Assembly (NCBI RefSeq): GCF_001545035.1
Contig: NZ_FCOJ02000006.1
Coordinates: forward strand, 120,129-184,128
Direction: 5' to 3'
Length of the DNA stretch: 64,000 bases
Source: Caballeronia glebae
GTDB taxonomy: Bacteria > Pseudomonadota > Gammaproteobacteria > Burkholderiales > Burkholderiaceae
Shown here: one piece after another, positions 55,135-64,000 of the stretch
Numbering within the stretch: position 1 is the stretch's first letter
Layout: every line of letters begins with the position of its first letter
The notes under the pieces: model-generated
Database searches by the model: none
The model's input: the letters and a program-made list of their open reading frames with translations, nothing else
Told to the model about the DNA's origin: nothing
Program-made: the position numbers and the translations under genes

Positions 55135-57027
55135 ATGCCGACTTACCGAGAAGCGTATCGACGGTCGATCGACGAGCCCGAGGCGTTCTGGGCCGAAGAG
55201 GCTCGCCGTATCCATTGGCACACGCCGTTCTCGCAGGTCCTCGATGCGAGCAAGCCGCCGTTCGCGCGGTGGTTCGTCGGCGGCAAGACCAATCTGTGCC
55301 ATAACGCGGTGGACCGGCATCTGGCCTCCCGCGCGCAACAGGACGCGCTCGTCTATGTATCGACGGAAACGGGCATCGAGCGCCGCTACACCTACGCCGA
55401 ACTGCACGCCGAAGTAAACCGCATGGCGGCCGTCATGCGCTCGCTGCACGTGAAGAAGGGCGACCGCGTGCTCATCTATCTGCCGATGATCCCCGAAGCG
55501 CTCTTCGCGATGCTCGCGTGCGCGCGCATCGGTGCCGTCCATTCGGTCGTGTTCGGCGGCTTCGCGGCGCCGAATCTCGCGGCGCGCATCGACGACGCCG
55601 AGCCCGCGCTCATCGTCACCGCCGATGCGGGCGCGCGCGCGGGCAAGGTGATCGACTACACGCCGCTCGTCGACGAAGCGCTGTCGCGCGCCGAGTACAA
55701 GGTGCCGCAAGTGCTGCTGATCGACCGGCAACTCGCGCCGGAGCGCCTGCAGGCGAGCTATCTCGTCGCGTACGAGCCGCTGCGCGAGCAGTTCTTCGAC
55801 GCGCACGTGCCTTGCGAATGGCTCGAATCGAACGAGCCGTCTTACGTGCTCTACACGTCCGGCACGACGGGCAGGCCGAAGGGCGTGCAGCGCGATGTCG
55901 GCGGCTATGCGGTGGCGCTCGCCGCGTCGATGGAACACATCTTTCAGGGCGCGCCGGGCGACACGATGTTCACCGCATCCGATATCGGCTGGGTCGTCGG
56001 GCACAGCTACATCATCTATGCGCCGTTGATCGCGGGCCTGACGACGGTCATGTACGAAGGCACGCCGGTTCGTCCCGACGGCGGCATCTGGTGGCGGCTC
56101 GTCCAGCAGTACCGGATCAACCTGATGTTCACCGCGCCGACCGCGATCCGCGTGCTGAAGAAGCAGGACCCGGCGTTGATGGAGAAATACGATCTGTCGA
56201 GCCTGCGCGCGCTGTTTCTCGCGGGCGAGCCGCTCGACGAGCCGACCGCGCAGTGGATCCAGAGCGCGTTGAAGAAGCCCGTCATCGACAATTACTGGCA
56301 GACGGAAACCGGCTGGCCGATGATCGCGATTCCGCGCGGCATCGAGGAATTGCCGTCGAAACTCGGCTCGCCCGGCATGCCGTCGATGGGCTTCAACCTC
56401 ACGCTGCGCAACGAAGCGACGGGCGATGCATGCGCGCCGGGCGAGAAGGGCGTGGTCACGCTGGCGTATCCGTTGCCGCCGGGTTGCATGCAGACCGTGT
56501 GGGGCGACGACCAGCGCTTCGTCGATACGTACTGGAAGAGCGTGCCGAATCAGATGGTCTATTCGACCTTCGACTGGGGCGTGCAGGACGAAGACGGCTA
56601 TGTGTCGATTCTCGGCCGCACCGATGACGTGATCAACGTCGCGGGACATCGGCTCGGCACGCGCGAGATCGAAGAGGCATTGTCGGCGCATCCGGCGGTC
56701 GCGGAGGTCGCGGTGGTCGGCATCGCAGATTCCGTGAAGGGGCAGGCGGCCGCGGCGTTCGTCGTGCTGCGCGATGCGGATCGCATCAATGCGCCGGGCG
56801 CGCGCGAAGGCCTGGAGGCGGAATTGTGTCACGCGGTGGATTCGCAACTCGGCGCGATCGCGCGTCCGGCGCGCGTGCATTTCGTGTCGATGCTGCCGAA
56901 GACGCGCTCGGGAAAGCTGCTGCGACGCGCGATCGCGGCGCTCGCGGAAGGGCGCGATCCGGGCGAGTTGCCGACGATCGAAGACCCGGGCGCGTTGATG
57001 CAGGTTCGCGAAGCGTTGGGGAACTGA
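55135..57027 (+). CDS. prpE: Propionyl-CoA synthetase (PrpE-like acyl-CoA ligase)
   Basis: AMP-forming ligase of 630 residues activating propionate (or acetate) to its CoA ester. Landmarks are TYREAYRRSIDEPEAFWAEE at the N-terminus, LYTSGTTGRPKGVQRDVGGY (P-loop A3), DNYWQTETGWPM (A5 and substrate pocket), GRTDDVINVAGHRLGTREIE (A8 hinge) and the catalytic Lys in KTRSGKLLRRAI. AGAGGA precedes ATG 55135. It is a stand-alone gene with no prpBCD nearby, so it may serve general propionate activation. A stem-loop separates it from the convergent MFS gene. Confidence 0.91.
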   Translation: MPTYREAYRRSIDEPEAFWAEEARRIHWHTPFSQVLDASKPPFARWFVGGKTNLCHNAVDRHLASRAQQDALVYVSTETGIERRYTYAELHAEVNRMAAVMRSLHVKKGDRVLIYLPMIPEALFAMLACARIGAVHSVVFGGFAAPNLAARIDDAEPALIVTADAGARAGKVIDYTPLVDEALSRAEYKVPQVLLIDRQLAPERLQASYLVAYEPLREQFFDAHVPCEWLESNEPSYVLYTSGTTGRPKGVQRDVGGYAVALAASMEHIFQGAPGDTMFTASDIGWVVGHSYIIYAPLIAGLTTVMYEGTPVRPDGGIWWRLVQQYRINLMFTAPTAIRVLKKQDPALMEKYDLSSLRALFLAGEPLDEPTAQWIQSALKKPVIDNYWQTETGWPMIAIPRGIEELPSKLGSPGMPSMGFNLTLRNEATGDACAPGEKGVVTLAYPLPPGCMQTVWGDDQRFVDTYWKSVPNQMVYSTFDWGVQDEDGYVSILGRTDDVINVAGHRLGTREIEEALSAHPAVAEVAVVGIADSVKGQAAAAFVVLRDADRINAPGAREGLEAELCHAVDSQLGAIARPARVHFVSMLPKTRSGKLLRRAIAALAEGRDPGELPTIEDPGALMQVREALGN

Positions 57028-57042
57028 GCGCTTCAAATGCGA

Positions 57043-57076
57043 CGGGCGCGCGGTCCGCTAAAGACCGGCGCGCCCG
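57043..57076. terminator. Hairpin between prpE and the MFS gene
   Basis: CGGGCGCGC (57043-57051) pairs with GCGCGCCCG (57068-57076), extended by GGTC / GACC with a one-base bulge. It lies between two convergent genes; no T-run. Confidence 0.6.
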
Positions 57077-57103
57077 CCGCGATCAATCAATCACGTATTG
57101 CGA

Positions 57104-58360
57104 TCAGGCTTTCGCCTTTGCCTCATGCGTCTTCGGCAGGAAGACGGTCAGCACGCCGAGCAGCGGCAGGAACGCGCAAACCTTGTAGACGTAGTCGATG
57201 CTGGTCGTATCCGCGAGATGCCCGAGCACCGCCGCGCCGACGCCGCCCATTCCGAACGCGAATCCGAAGAACAGCCCCGCGACCATCCCGACCTTTCCCG
57301 GAATCAATTCCTGCGCATAAACGAGGATCGCCGAGAACGCGGAAGCCAGCACGAGCCCGATGATCACCGAGAGCACGCCCGTCCAGAACAGGTTCGCGTA
57401 GGGCGTCAGCAGCGTGAACGGCGCGACGCCGAGGATCGATACCCAGATTACCGCCTTGCGCCCGACCTTGTCGCCGACCGGACCGCCGATGATCGTGCCC
57501 GCCGCCACTGCCGCGAGGAACACGAACAGATGAATCTGCGCGGCCTGCACCGACAAGCCGAACTTGCTGATCAGATAGAACGTGAAGTAACTCGTGATGC
57601 TCGCGAGATAGAAGTACTTCGAGAACACGAGCAGCACGAGCACGGTCATCGCCATCAGGACCTTGTTGCGCGGCAGCGTTGCCTGCGCGACTTGCGAGCG
57701 GCCCTTCTTGATCGCCGGATGACGCTTGTACCAGCGGCCGATGTTCGCCAGCACGAACATCGCGACGAGCGCCGCCGCCGAGAACCACGCGATGCTCTTT
57801 TGCCCGTGCGGAATGACGATCAGCGCGGCGAGCAGCGGTCCGAGCGACGAGCCCGCGTTGCCGCCCACCTGAAAGAGCGACTGCGCGAGACCGTGCTTGC
57901 CGCCGGAAGCCATGCGCGCGACCCGCGACGATTCCGGATGAAACACCGACGATCCGCAGCCGACCAGCGCCGCCGCGATCAGCAGCGTGCCGAAGTTGCC
58001 AGCGACCGACATCAGCAAGAGACCCGACAGCGTGAAGCCCATGCCGACCGGAAGCGAATAAGGTTTCGGATGCTTGTCCGTGTACAAGCCGACGAGCGGT
58101 TGCAGGAGCGAAGCCGTCACTTGATAAACGAGCGTGATCAGGCCGATTTGTCCGAACGTGAGCGCGAACTCGCTCTTGAACATCGGATAGATCGCCAGAA
58201 TCAGCGACTGGATCATGTCGTTCAGAAGGTGCGAGAAACTGATCGCGCCCAGAACGGAATAAACCGTGCGTTGCGTGCCCGTGCTCGCGGAACCCGGGGC
58301 GGAAGCGCCGGCCGATGCGCCGGAAGGCGACAAAGCGCCCTTGTCGATGCTCGTTTGCAT
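57104..58360 (-). CDS. MFS transporter, fosmidomycin-resistance (Fsr) type
   Basis: Predicted 12-helix inner-membrane drug exporter of 418 residues. Fsr landmarks are SFSHLLNDMIQSLILAIYPM in helix 1, TDKHPKPYSLPVGMGF after helix 2, GSSVFHPESSRVARMASGG, and GPVGDKVGRKAVIWVS between helices 8 and 9. A 30-residue Ser/Ala/Gly-rich tail precedes the first helix. The ATG at 58360 has no clear ribosome site, and a start nearer helix 1 is possible. It is the probable exporter of a phosphonate-type or other small toxic compound. Divergent from the chemoreceptor gene. Confidence 0.9.
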   Translation of the reverse strand: MQTSIDKGALSPSGASAGASAPGSASTGTQRTVYSVLGAISFSHLLNDMIQSLILAIYPMFKSEFALTFGQIGLITLVYQVTASLLQPLVGLYTDKHPKPYSLPVGMGFTLSGLLLMSVAGNFGTLLIAAALVGCGSSVFHPESSRVARMASGGKHGLAQSLFQVGGNAGSSLGPLLAALIVIPHGQKSIAWFSAAALVAMFVLANIGRWYKRHPAIKKGRSQVAQATLPRNKVLMAMTVLVLLVFSKYFYLASITSYFTFYLISKFGLSVQAAQIHLFVFLAAVAAGTIIGGPVGDKVGRKAVIWVSILGVAPFTLLTPYANLFWTGVLSVIIGLVLASAFSAILVYAQELIPGKVGMVAGLFFGFAFGMGGVGAAVLGHLADTTSIDYVYKVCAFLPLLGVLTVFLPKTHEAKAKA

Positions 58361-58705
58361 AATGAATGGCTGGTGGAAGCGGAAAAGACGTCTCGGAACT
58401 TGCGCTTTTTTAGTGCGACATTTATGCGCAAACTGAATTTTTGAGAAGTGTAGGCTGTCCTCGTCGCGTTGTCCTGCCAAGCTTTGTCGCGAATCGGACA
58501 GGATAGGCGGGCAATCGCGTGGTGTTTTCGTCTTACGCAAGGATTTTTGGCCGGATATAAGAAGCGACGGCGGAGTGAACGCATGTTCGCTCTTTCGCAA
58601 GAAAAGGCTCAAGAAAGCCGACAAACCTGCCGTACTCCCGGCGGGGACCAGATCAGGACACGCCACACGACGGCCAAGTCCAAAGACACTTCGGGGATTC
58701 GATCG
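58361..58705. other. 345-base divergent region between MFS and chemoreceptor genes
   Basis: It holds the leaders of both genes. A frame runs into the chemoreceptor from 58469, but its first 79 codons have no ribosome site and no membrane signal, so I treat it as non-coding. GGCCGGATATAA at 58549-58560 is AT-rich and could be part of a promoter, but no consensus -35 or sigma-28 element is convincing. Confidence 0.55.
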
Positions 58706-60334
58706 ATGAAACTGTTTTCGCTACGCGGCGCACAAGACGCGGGCTTCGTGGCGCACGCCGGCGCGAAGCGCACGCTGTCCGTCAAGGCATCGCTCAGACT
58801 GGCGTTCGGGCTCGTGCTCGCGGGCACGCTCGTCATCGGCGCGATTTCGCTCACGCAGATCAGCCGTCTGAACGGCGCGACCGAATCCATCTACACGCAA
58901 GGCTATGTCGCGAGCCGCGCGGCCGAGGAAACGCGCGGGTTTCTGCTGCGCGCGAGCCGCTCGCAGAAGATGCTGCTCACCGCCAGCACCGCGAAAGAGC
59001 GCGACGATCTCGGCGCGCAGATCGAGCAATCGCTCGCCGAAATCGGCCGCGAGCAGGCGCAACTCGCGCAATACATCGATCACGCCGACAAGGACGCGCT
59101 CGCCCAGCAAAAGAACTTCTCGATCGCGCTCGGCAAATGGACCGAAAACCTGCGCACCTTCGTGAAGCTCGTGAAGGAGCAGCCGCTCGATCTCTCGCAG
59201 ATGAACTGGCAAGTCGGCACGCAGGACGTGTCGCTGCTCGTCGAAACGGGCAAGCTCGAAAAGATGGTCGACGAACTCGTCGCGCGTCGCGGCGCCGCAG
59301 CCAAGGCGACGATCGAATCCGCGGCGTTCATCTTCCATTCGTCGTTCGTGATGGTGTCCGCGCTGACGCTCGCGTTGTTCGTCCTCGCGATCGTCGTCTC
59401 CGAATGGGTCGTGCGGCGTCTGGCCGGTCAGCTCGGCGGCGAGCCCGGTTATGCGAAGGACATCGCGCGCCGCATCGCGTCGGGCGATCTCGCGAATCGG
59501 ATCACGCTCAAGCGCCGCGACGATGCCTCGATGCTTCACGCGCTGTCGGAAATGCAGGCGGGTCTTTCGTCGACCGTCGGCGATATCGCGGCGAGCGCGG
59601 AGGCGATCGCCTCGGCGTCGAGCGAGATTTCGACGGGCAACGTCGACTTGTCGCGCCGTACCGAAGAGCAGGCGGTCGCGCTCGAAAAAACCGCGGCCAG
59701 CATGGAGCAGCTCACCTCGACGGTGCGCCAGAACGCCGACAACGCGAAGCAGGCGAGCACGCTCGCGGCGAGCGCGTCGGAGATCGCGGAGAAGGGCGGC
59801 GCCGTGGTGAGCCGCGTCGTCGAAACGATGCAGCGTATCGATGCGAGCGCGAAGAGTATCGGCGACATCATCGGCGTGATCGAAGGCATCGCGTTCCAGA
59901 CCAACATCCTCGCGCTGAACGCGGCGGTCGAGGCCGCGCGCGCGGGCGAGCAAGGGCGCGGCTTCGCGGTCGTCGCGGGCGAGGTGCGCAGCCTCGCGCA
60001 GCGCTCGTCGTCGGCGGCCAAGGAGATCAAAGGCTTGATCGGCACGTCGGTGTCGCGCGTGTCGGACGGCTCGACCTACGCGCAGGAAGCCGGCGCGACG
60101 ATGGAGCAAGTCGTGAAGGCCGTGCGCCGCGTCACCGACATCATGGGCGAGATTTCGGCGGCATCGGCGGAGCAGAAGTCGGGCATCGAGTCGATCGGCG
60201 AGGCCGTCACGAAGATGGACGCGAACACGCAGCAGAACGCCGCGCTCGTGGAGCAGGCGGCGGCCGCCGCGCAATCGCTCGACGATCAGGCGCGCGCGCT
60301 GAAATCGCTTGTCGGAAAATTCCAGTTGGCCTGA
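58706..60334 (+). CDS. Methyl-accepting chemotaxis protein
   Basis: Inner-membrane chemoreceptor of 542 residues. A first transmembrane helix (about 30-55) is followed by a periplasmic four-helix-bundle sensor (about 56-215). A second helix (about 217-240, [19 protein letters not shown]) leads into HAMP (about 241-295) and the signalling domain. The hairpin tip has the conserved [20 protein letters not shown] (residues about 395-414), followed by [18 protein letters not shown]. There is no C-terminal NWETF pentapeptide, so it probably relies on other receptors for adaptation. Ligand unknown. Class I (36-heptad-like) layout is inferred from length. Confidence 0.93.
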   Translation: MKLFSLRGAQDAGFVAHAGAKRTLSVKASLRLAFGLVLAGTLVIGAISLTQISRLNGATESIYTQGYVASRAAEETRGFLLRASRSQKMLLTASTAKERDDLGAQIEQSLAEIGREQAQLAQYIDHADKDALAQQKNFSIALGKWTENLRTFVKLVKEQPLDLSQMNWQVGTQDVSLLVETGKLEKMVDELVARRGAAAKATIESAAFIFHSSFVMVSALTLALFVLAIVVSEWVVRRLAGQLGGEPGYAKDIARRIASGDLANRITLKRRDDASMLHALSEMQAGLSSTVGDIAASAEAIASASSEISTGNVDLSRRTEEQAVALEKTAASMEQLTSTVRQNADNAKQASTLAASASEIAEKGGAVVSRVVETMQRIDASAKSIGDIIGVIEGIAFQTNILALNAAVEAARAGEQGRGFAVVAGEVRSLAQRSSSAAKEIKGLIGTSVSRVSDGSTYAQEAGATMEQVVKAVRRVTDIMGEISAASAEQKSGIESIGEAVTKMDANTQQNAALVEQAAAAAQSLDDQARALKSLVGKFQLA

Positions 60335-60499
60335 CGTAAAACATCGGGATAGAATCGCGGACGGGCGCGGCAGGGCGCCCGGTCTCGCGAAAGTCTTACG
60401 CACCTGCTCTCAGTGCATCGAGCAGCATCAACTCTGGATCGAACCGCAACGTCGACCTTTATAGCCGCAGCGAGAACGGCGCAACAAAGGAACAACGTC

Positions 60500-60970
60500 A
60501 TGTGGTCTACATCCTGTCCTATCGCTTCTTCCGCTTCTTCCGCTTCTTCCGCTTCTTCAGTTTTCAATAGCGCCTATCTGCGCGAACACGCGCGGCGTCT
60601 GCTTCGTCACGCCCGCGACGGCGATACGAGCGCGTCCATGCCCGTCCTGCGCCGTCTGCTCGCGGCGAAGGTCATGCGCGCGGAGCGTCTCGCCGATCTG
60701 CACGCGATCCGCGACGATCTGCAACTGAAACACGTGCTCTCGATGCTCGCCGCCGAACTCGGCTACGCAAGCTGGGACGTGTGCAAATCCGACATCGACA
60801 AGCAGCCGGGCGCGATCATCGACCGCTATCGGCTCGACGCCGGCGCGTTCAACGATCACGAAAAGAACTGGTTTGCGAGCGAGCCGGAAGCACGCGAATG
60901 GCAGCGCGCGCACGGCGGCTATATCGTACGATACGGCGAACAGGCCGTGGCGATCCTGAAGCGGGAATAA
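60500..60970 (+). CDS. Unknown 156-residue protein with N-terminal Ala-Ser-Ser repeats
   Basis: Soluble, mostly helical product. An N-terminal low-complexity part (about 9-20) is (Ala-Ser-Ser)4 encoded by four nonamers. The body has FNSAYLREHARRLLRHARDG and then LKHVLSMLAAELGYASWDVC. The latter resembles the short LKxALxxxAxExGFxSW helix-pair motif seen at the N-terminus of some glyoxalase-related and ankyrin-linked proteins (family recall, not tested). The C-terminal part is YIVRYGEQAVAILKRE. AAAGGAAC precedes ATG 60500. It stands alone after the chemoreceptor gene and converges with the HDOD gene. Function unknown. Confidence 0.72.
   Translation: MWSTSCPIASSASSASSASSVFNSAYLREHARRLLRHARDGDTSASMPVLRRLLAAKVMRAERLADLHAIRDDLQLKHVLSMLAAELGYASWDVCKSDIDKQPGAIIDRYRLDAGAFNDHEKNWFASEPEAREWQRAHGGYIVRYGEQAVAILKRE
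60524..60559 (+). repeat. In-frame nonamer tandem repeat
   Basis: GCTTCTTCC occurs three times and GCTTCTTCA once, directly adjacent, coding for Ala-Ser-Ser four times in the unknown 156-residue protein. A change in copy number would alter length in steps of three residues without a frameshift. Confidence 0.9.
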
Positions 60971-60997
60971 GGCTGATGCGCGCAGGGAGGAAGCCGG

Positions 60998-62470
60998 TCA
61001 GATCAGCTCGACTTCCTTCCAGTTCGCGCTAAGAAAAAAACGGCTCAGCTCCTTCGTGAGCTCGTTCAGCGCGCTCATCTCGGGCGGCGAGATCTTGCGC
61101 ACGTGCTGCGGCGAAGTCCAGTCGCCGTAGATCAGCGCGACGGTCGTATCGTTCGATTTCACCGGCAGCAGCACGAACGCCTGCGCTTCGCCGAGCGTTT
61201 CCTTGTACCAGCGCGGCAAGCGGGCGTCGATGCGCGCGTCGTGCGCGTTCTCGATGAAGATGCCGACCGGATTGCTGATCGCGAGATGAAACACGTCGGG
61301 CCGGAATTCCGCCGAGAAGCGCAGTTGCGGCAGGATCGGCTCGACGCCCGCGCCGAGTCCGAGACGCGCGTGGAACTCGTTGTTGGCCTGGCGCATGAAC
61401 ACGACGGTGCGCGACAAATGCAGGCTGCCGAGGATCGACTCGGACGCGAGCGCGAGCGCCGGCGCCAGCGCATTCTTCGACGGCAACGAGCGCAAATCGG
61501 CGACACTCGCGCCGATGCGCGCCTCCGCCGACACCTTCGCGCGCTCCATTGCATCGGCGTTGGCCTGCAGCTCGGAAATCTCGCGCATCACGCCGTCGCT
61601 CGCTTCTTCGTTCGCGAGCGCGAGGCTCATCGACGTGAGCGTGTCGGCGCCGGTGTTGAGCGGGCCGCTGTAGCGGTTCGCGATATCGAGCAGCACCGAT
61701 TCGCGGCCGTCCGCGGCCATGTTCTGCGCGGTGAGCGCGTCCGCGACTTCGGTCGAATAGTTGGAGATGGCGCGCAGCCAGCGCACGTGCTTCGGCACGG
61801 TTTCATCGATGGGCGCGTTCGGATCGGTTGCGCGCATGCCTTCGCGGATCGTCTCGGGCAGCCGCCAGCGGTCCGCCGCTTCGAGGCCGATCTCGTCGAA
61901 GGTGACGCCGAGGAGCGCTGCGCAGGCGGCGCTGTCTGGGATGTTTTCCGACGCGGCCTTGCGCCGCAACTGATCCCACTCGTGTTCCAGATAAAACGCG
62001 ACGAGCAGCTTGCCGATCTGCCGCATGAGCGTGCAGACAACCGCTTCCTCGGCGGAGCGCAGATCCTTGTGTTCGGTGAGTTGCCGCGCGACGGCGCCCG
62101 AGAGCAGGGTGCGGTTCAGTTCGAGCTTCGCGTCGATACGGCGCGGCGCGCTCTGATGGAAGTGGTCGACGAGCTTCAACCCGACGACGAGATGACCGAC
62201 CGCGTCCATGCCGAGCACCATCAACGCGCGCGTGACGGTGGTGATGTTGCCGCCGAACGCGATGTACATCGCCGAGTTGGCGAGCCGCAGCACCTTCTGC
62301 GTGAGGCCGACGTCCGACAGCACGACTTGCACGAGAGACGTGAAGTCGAGGTCGTCGTCGCTCATCGCGGACACGGTCGAGCGTAGCGCCTGAGACAGCA
62401 TGGGGAAATCCCCGCGCTCGCTCATGCGCGACCACAACTTGTCCAGTAGTTCGGCCTTGGTGCGTGCCAT
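60998..62470 (-). CDS. HDOD-domain signalling protein
   Basis: Cytoplasmic protein of 490 residues. The N-terminal HDOD domain (about 15-215), a helical domain related to HD phosphohydrolases without the metal site, contains VVLSDVGLTQKVLRLANSAM and a VTRALMVLGMDAVGHLVVGL stretch. A linker follows, and the C-terminal part (about 320-480) resembles a GAF-like sensor, with RLGLGAGVEPILPQLRF and VLLPVKSNDTTVALIYGDW. HDOD proteins often take part in signalling output or phosphorelay control. ATG 62470 is the natural start. It follows the GGDEF-EAL gene on the same strand, 137 bases away, which suggests linked signalling. Confidence 0.88.
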   Translation of the reverse strand: MARTKAELLDKLWSRMSERGDFPMLSQALRSTVSAMSDDDLDFTSLVQVVLSDVGLTQKVLRLANSAMYIAFGGNITTVTRALMVLGMDAVGHLVVGLKLVDHFHQSAPRRIDAKLELNRTLLSGAVARQLTEHKDLRSAEEAVVCTLMRQIGKLLVAFYLEHEWDQLRRKAASENIPDSAACAALLGVTFDEIGLEAADRWRLPETIREGMRATDPNAPIDETVPKHVRWLRAISNYSTEVADALTAQNMAADGRESVLLDIANRYSGPLNTGADTLTSMSLALANEEASDGVMREISELQANADAMERAKVSAEARIGASVADLRSLPSKNALAPALALASESILGSLHLSRTVVFMRQANNEFHARLGLGAGVEPILPQLRFSAEFRPDVFHLAISNPVGIFIENAHDARIDARLPRWYKETLGEAQAFVLLPVKSNDTTVALIYGDWTSPQHVRKISPPEMSALNELTKELSRFFLSANWKEVELI

Positions 62471-62607
62471 TGCTAAAAATAAGAACTCGTTCGTTTACGC
62501 GACGGCTAACCCGAGGCGGTCCAGCAATCCGGCACCCAACAACGAAATGTACACGTTATTAGGTAGTTACGGCGCGTGCTTCGATTAAAACACGAACACT
62601 CGTCCGT

Positions 62608-64000
62608 TCATAATGTCTCGTGCAACACGAGCGAATTCGACTGGAACGAGCGCGCCAGTTCGTCCGACGGCAACGCATGGCAGATGAGCCAGCCCTGAAT
62701 ATGATCGCACCCGAGTTCGGCGAGCAAATCCCGCTGCGCCTCGGTTTCGACGCCTTCGGCAACCAGTTCCAGCCCGAGCGATTGCGCCAGCCCGACCACC
62801 GCGCTCACGATCGCGCGATTGTTCCGGGATGTAACCAGGTTCTCGACAAAGCTGCGGTCGATCTTGAGCTTGGAAAGCGGAAAACGTTGCAAATAGGCGA
62901 GGCTCGAATAACCGGTGCCGAAATCGTCGACCGCAAAGCGGATGCCGATCGACGTGAGCGCTTCTAGAAGGCACGTCGCTTCCTCGGGATCGTGCATCAG
63001 CAGGCTTTCGGTGATCTCGAACACGAGCCGCCGCGCGTCGATGCCGGTGAGCGCGAGCGCTTCCTTCACCGCCGCGGTAAAACGCTTGTCGCGGAACTGC
63101 TGCGGCGACACGTTCACCGAGACGTAATCGAGCCGGATACCGATCGCATCCCATTGCGTGATCTGCATGCACGCGGCCTTCAGCACCCAGTTGCCCAGAT
63201 AGTTGATGAGGCCGATGGATTCCGCGAGCGGAATGAACGTCGACGGCGGCACGAGCCCGTGCACCGGATGATTCCAGCGCATCAGCGCTTCCACGCCGAC
63301 CACCGCGCCCGTGCGGATCTTCGTGATCGGCTGGAAGTAGAGCGAGAACTCGCCGTTGCGCACGGCTTCGTAGAGGTCCGCTTCGAGCTTCAGGCGCTCG
63401 GCGTCGGCGGGGTTGTTGTCGATCGTGTGGAAAACGAGCGCGTTGCCGCCGGATTCTTTTGCCTGCGAGAGCGCGTGGTCGGCCATGCGCAGAAGGTTCG
63501 TCTGCGCGCCGCTCTTCGCGTGCTTGGCCGCCTGATCCGGATACAGCGCGACGCCAACGCTCGCCGACAAATGCGTGTGCTGCCCGCGATGCCGGTACGG
63601 CTGCGCGATCGCGGTGAGCAGGCGCCGCCCGAGACTTTCGGCGAGTTCCGCCGTGGTGCCGGCGGGCAGCAGCACGGCGAATTCGTCGCCGGCCACGCGC
63701 GCGACGCGCTCGCCAAATCCGGCCGTATGCTGGATGCGCCGCGCGGTCTCGCGCAGAAGCTCGTCGCCGGCGTCGTAGCCGAGCGCGCGGTTGATGCGCT
63801 GATAATCGTCGATGTCGAGCAGCACGAGTCCCGCGTGCGTGCGCGTGAGATCGGCTTCGTCCTGCGCCGCGCCGATCGCGGCCTTCAGCGCGATGAGGTT
63901 GTCGAGGCCGGTCAGCGCGTCGTGATTGAGCGTGTGGATGAGCGCCGCTTCGCGCTCGCGCCAGTGCGTCACGTCGAAGGCGGCGAGCGCGAAGCCGGGC
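62608..64000 (-). CDS. GGDEF-EAL cyclic-di-GMP enzyme (5' end beyond window)
   Basis: C-terminal part of a diguanylate cyclase/phosphodiesterase. The frame is open to the window edge, and the FALAAFDVTHWREREAAL text at the edge looks like the end of a PAS domain. The GGDEF domain has the start signature NHDALTGLDNLIALKAA and the active-site motif as AGDEF (RVAGDEFAVLLP), which can still be functional. The EAL domain is intact: VGVEALMRWNHP, FEITESLL, DDFGTGYSSLAYL and LVAEGVETEAQ. It ends SNSLVLHETL. It is upstream of the HDOD gene on the same strand. Confidence 0.92.
   Translation of the reverse strand, partial: PGFALAAFDVTHWREREAALIHTLNHDALTGLDNLIALKAAIGAAQDEADLTRTHAGLVLLDIDDYQRINRALGYDAGDELLRETARRIQHTAGFGERVARVAGDEFAVLLPAGTTAELAESLGRRLLTAIAQPYRHRGQHTHLSASVGVALYPDQAAKHAKSGAQTNLLRMADHALSQAKESGGNALVFHTIDNNPADAERLKLEADLYEAVRNGEFSLYFQPITKIRTGAVVGVEALMRWNHPVHGLVPPSTFIPLAESIGLINYLGNWVLKAACMQITQWDAIGIRLDYVSVNVSPQQFRDKRFTAAVKEALALTGIDARRLVFEITESLLMHDPEEATCLLEALTSIGIRFAVDDFGTGYSSLAYLQRFPLSKLKIDRSFVENLVTSRNNRAIVSAVVGLAQSLGLELVAEGVETEAQRDLLAELGCDHIQGWLICHALPSDELARSFQSNSLVLHETL

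Noticed and set aside
58530..58570. Possible sigma-28 promoter for the chemoreceptor (GGCCGGATATAA)
   Set aside because: The -10 is only a partial match and no TAAA-type -35 lies at the right distance.
58469..58705. N-terminal extension of the chemoreceptor by 79 codons
   Set aside because: No ribosome site, charged sequence ahead of the first membrane helix, and the usual MKLFSLR-type start lies at 58706.

Overview
The window is a GC-rich, gene-dense stretch of bacterial chromosome. Two things point to a Burkholderiaceae member, most likely Caballeronia or Paraburkholderia: the order pstB-phoU-phoB-phoR-ppk-ppx, and close matches (by recall) to Burkholderia-group proteins throughout. A repeat I remember as common in these genera lies at about 36.34-36.40 kb. 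I see no integrase, transposase, prophage or CRISPR array. The DNA reads as core chromosome with some accessory metabolic islands.

Layout. 0-7 kb: phosphate regulon end (pstB fragment, phoU, phoB, phoR) and polyphosphate genes (ppk, ppx). 7-13 kb: ornithine-lipid acyltransferase olsB with a good PHO-box candidate, sixA-like phosphatase, tRNA-Pro, small lipoproteins, an NlpD-like amidase activator, aldose 1-epimerase, a 28-residue membrane peptide, uppP and tRNA-Arg. 13-20 kb: degenerate receiver protein, CynX-type MFS exporter divergent from a GntR regulator with a paired operator, AcpA-type phosphatase divergent from a di-heme cytochrome c peroxidase, a small secreted protein and a Nudix hydrolase. 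20-28 kb: orphan amino-acid binding protein, glnS, two glycine-zipper small proteins, a CaiB-type CoA transferase and alaS. 28-34.2 kb: a tight operon of threonine aldolase, Fe-type alcohol dehydrogenase, hotdog thioesterase and a LivHMGF-type ABC transporter without a binding protein.

34.2-46.6 kb is a near-complete myo-inositol island. Minus strand, in transcription order: binding protein, permease, ATPase, iolC (fused to a DUF2090-type domain), iolD, iolE, iolB. Divergent plus strand: RpiR-type regulator, iolG and a second Gfo/Idh/MocA dehydrogenase. A palindrome of the form GGAA-N6-TTCC lies between the divergent arms and is the probable regulator site. No iolA is present.

46.6-64 kb: tusA, galU, valS, uvrD-mtnN, a Fur-box-preceded two-gene operon of unknown function, a propionyl-CoA synthetase, a fosmidomycin-resistance-type MFS, a chemoreceptor, an unknown protein with an in-frame nonamer repeat, an HDOD protein and the 3' part of a GGDEF-EAL protein that runs off the window.

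The strongest leads for undescribed biology are the Fur-box operon at 54.2-55.0 kb, the PHO-like direct repeats upstream of olsB, the 28-residue peptide at 11.56 kb, and the Liv-type operon with one Walker A Lys-to-Arg ATPase and no binding protein.
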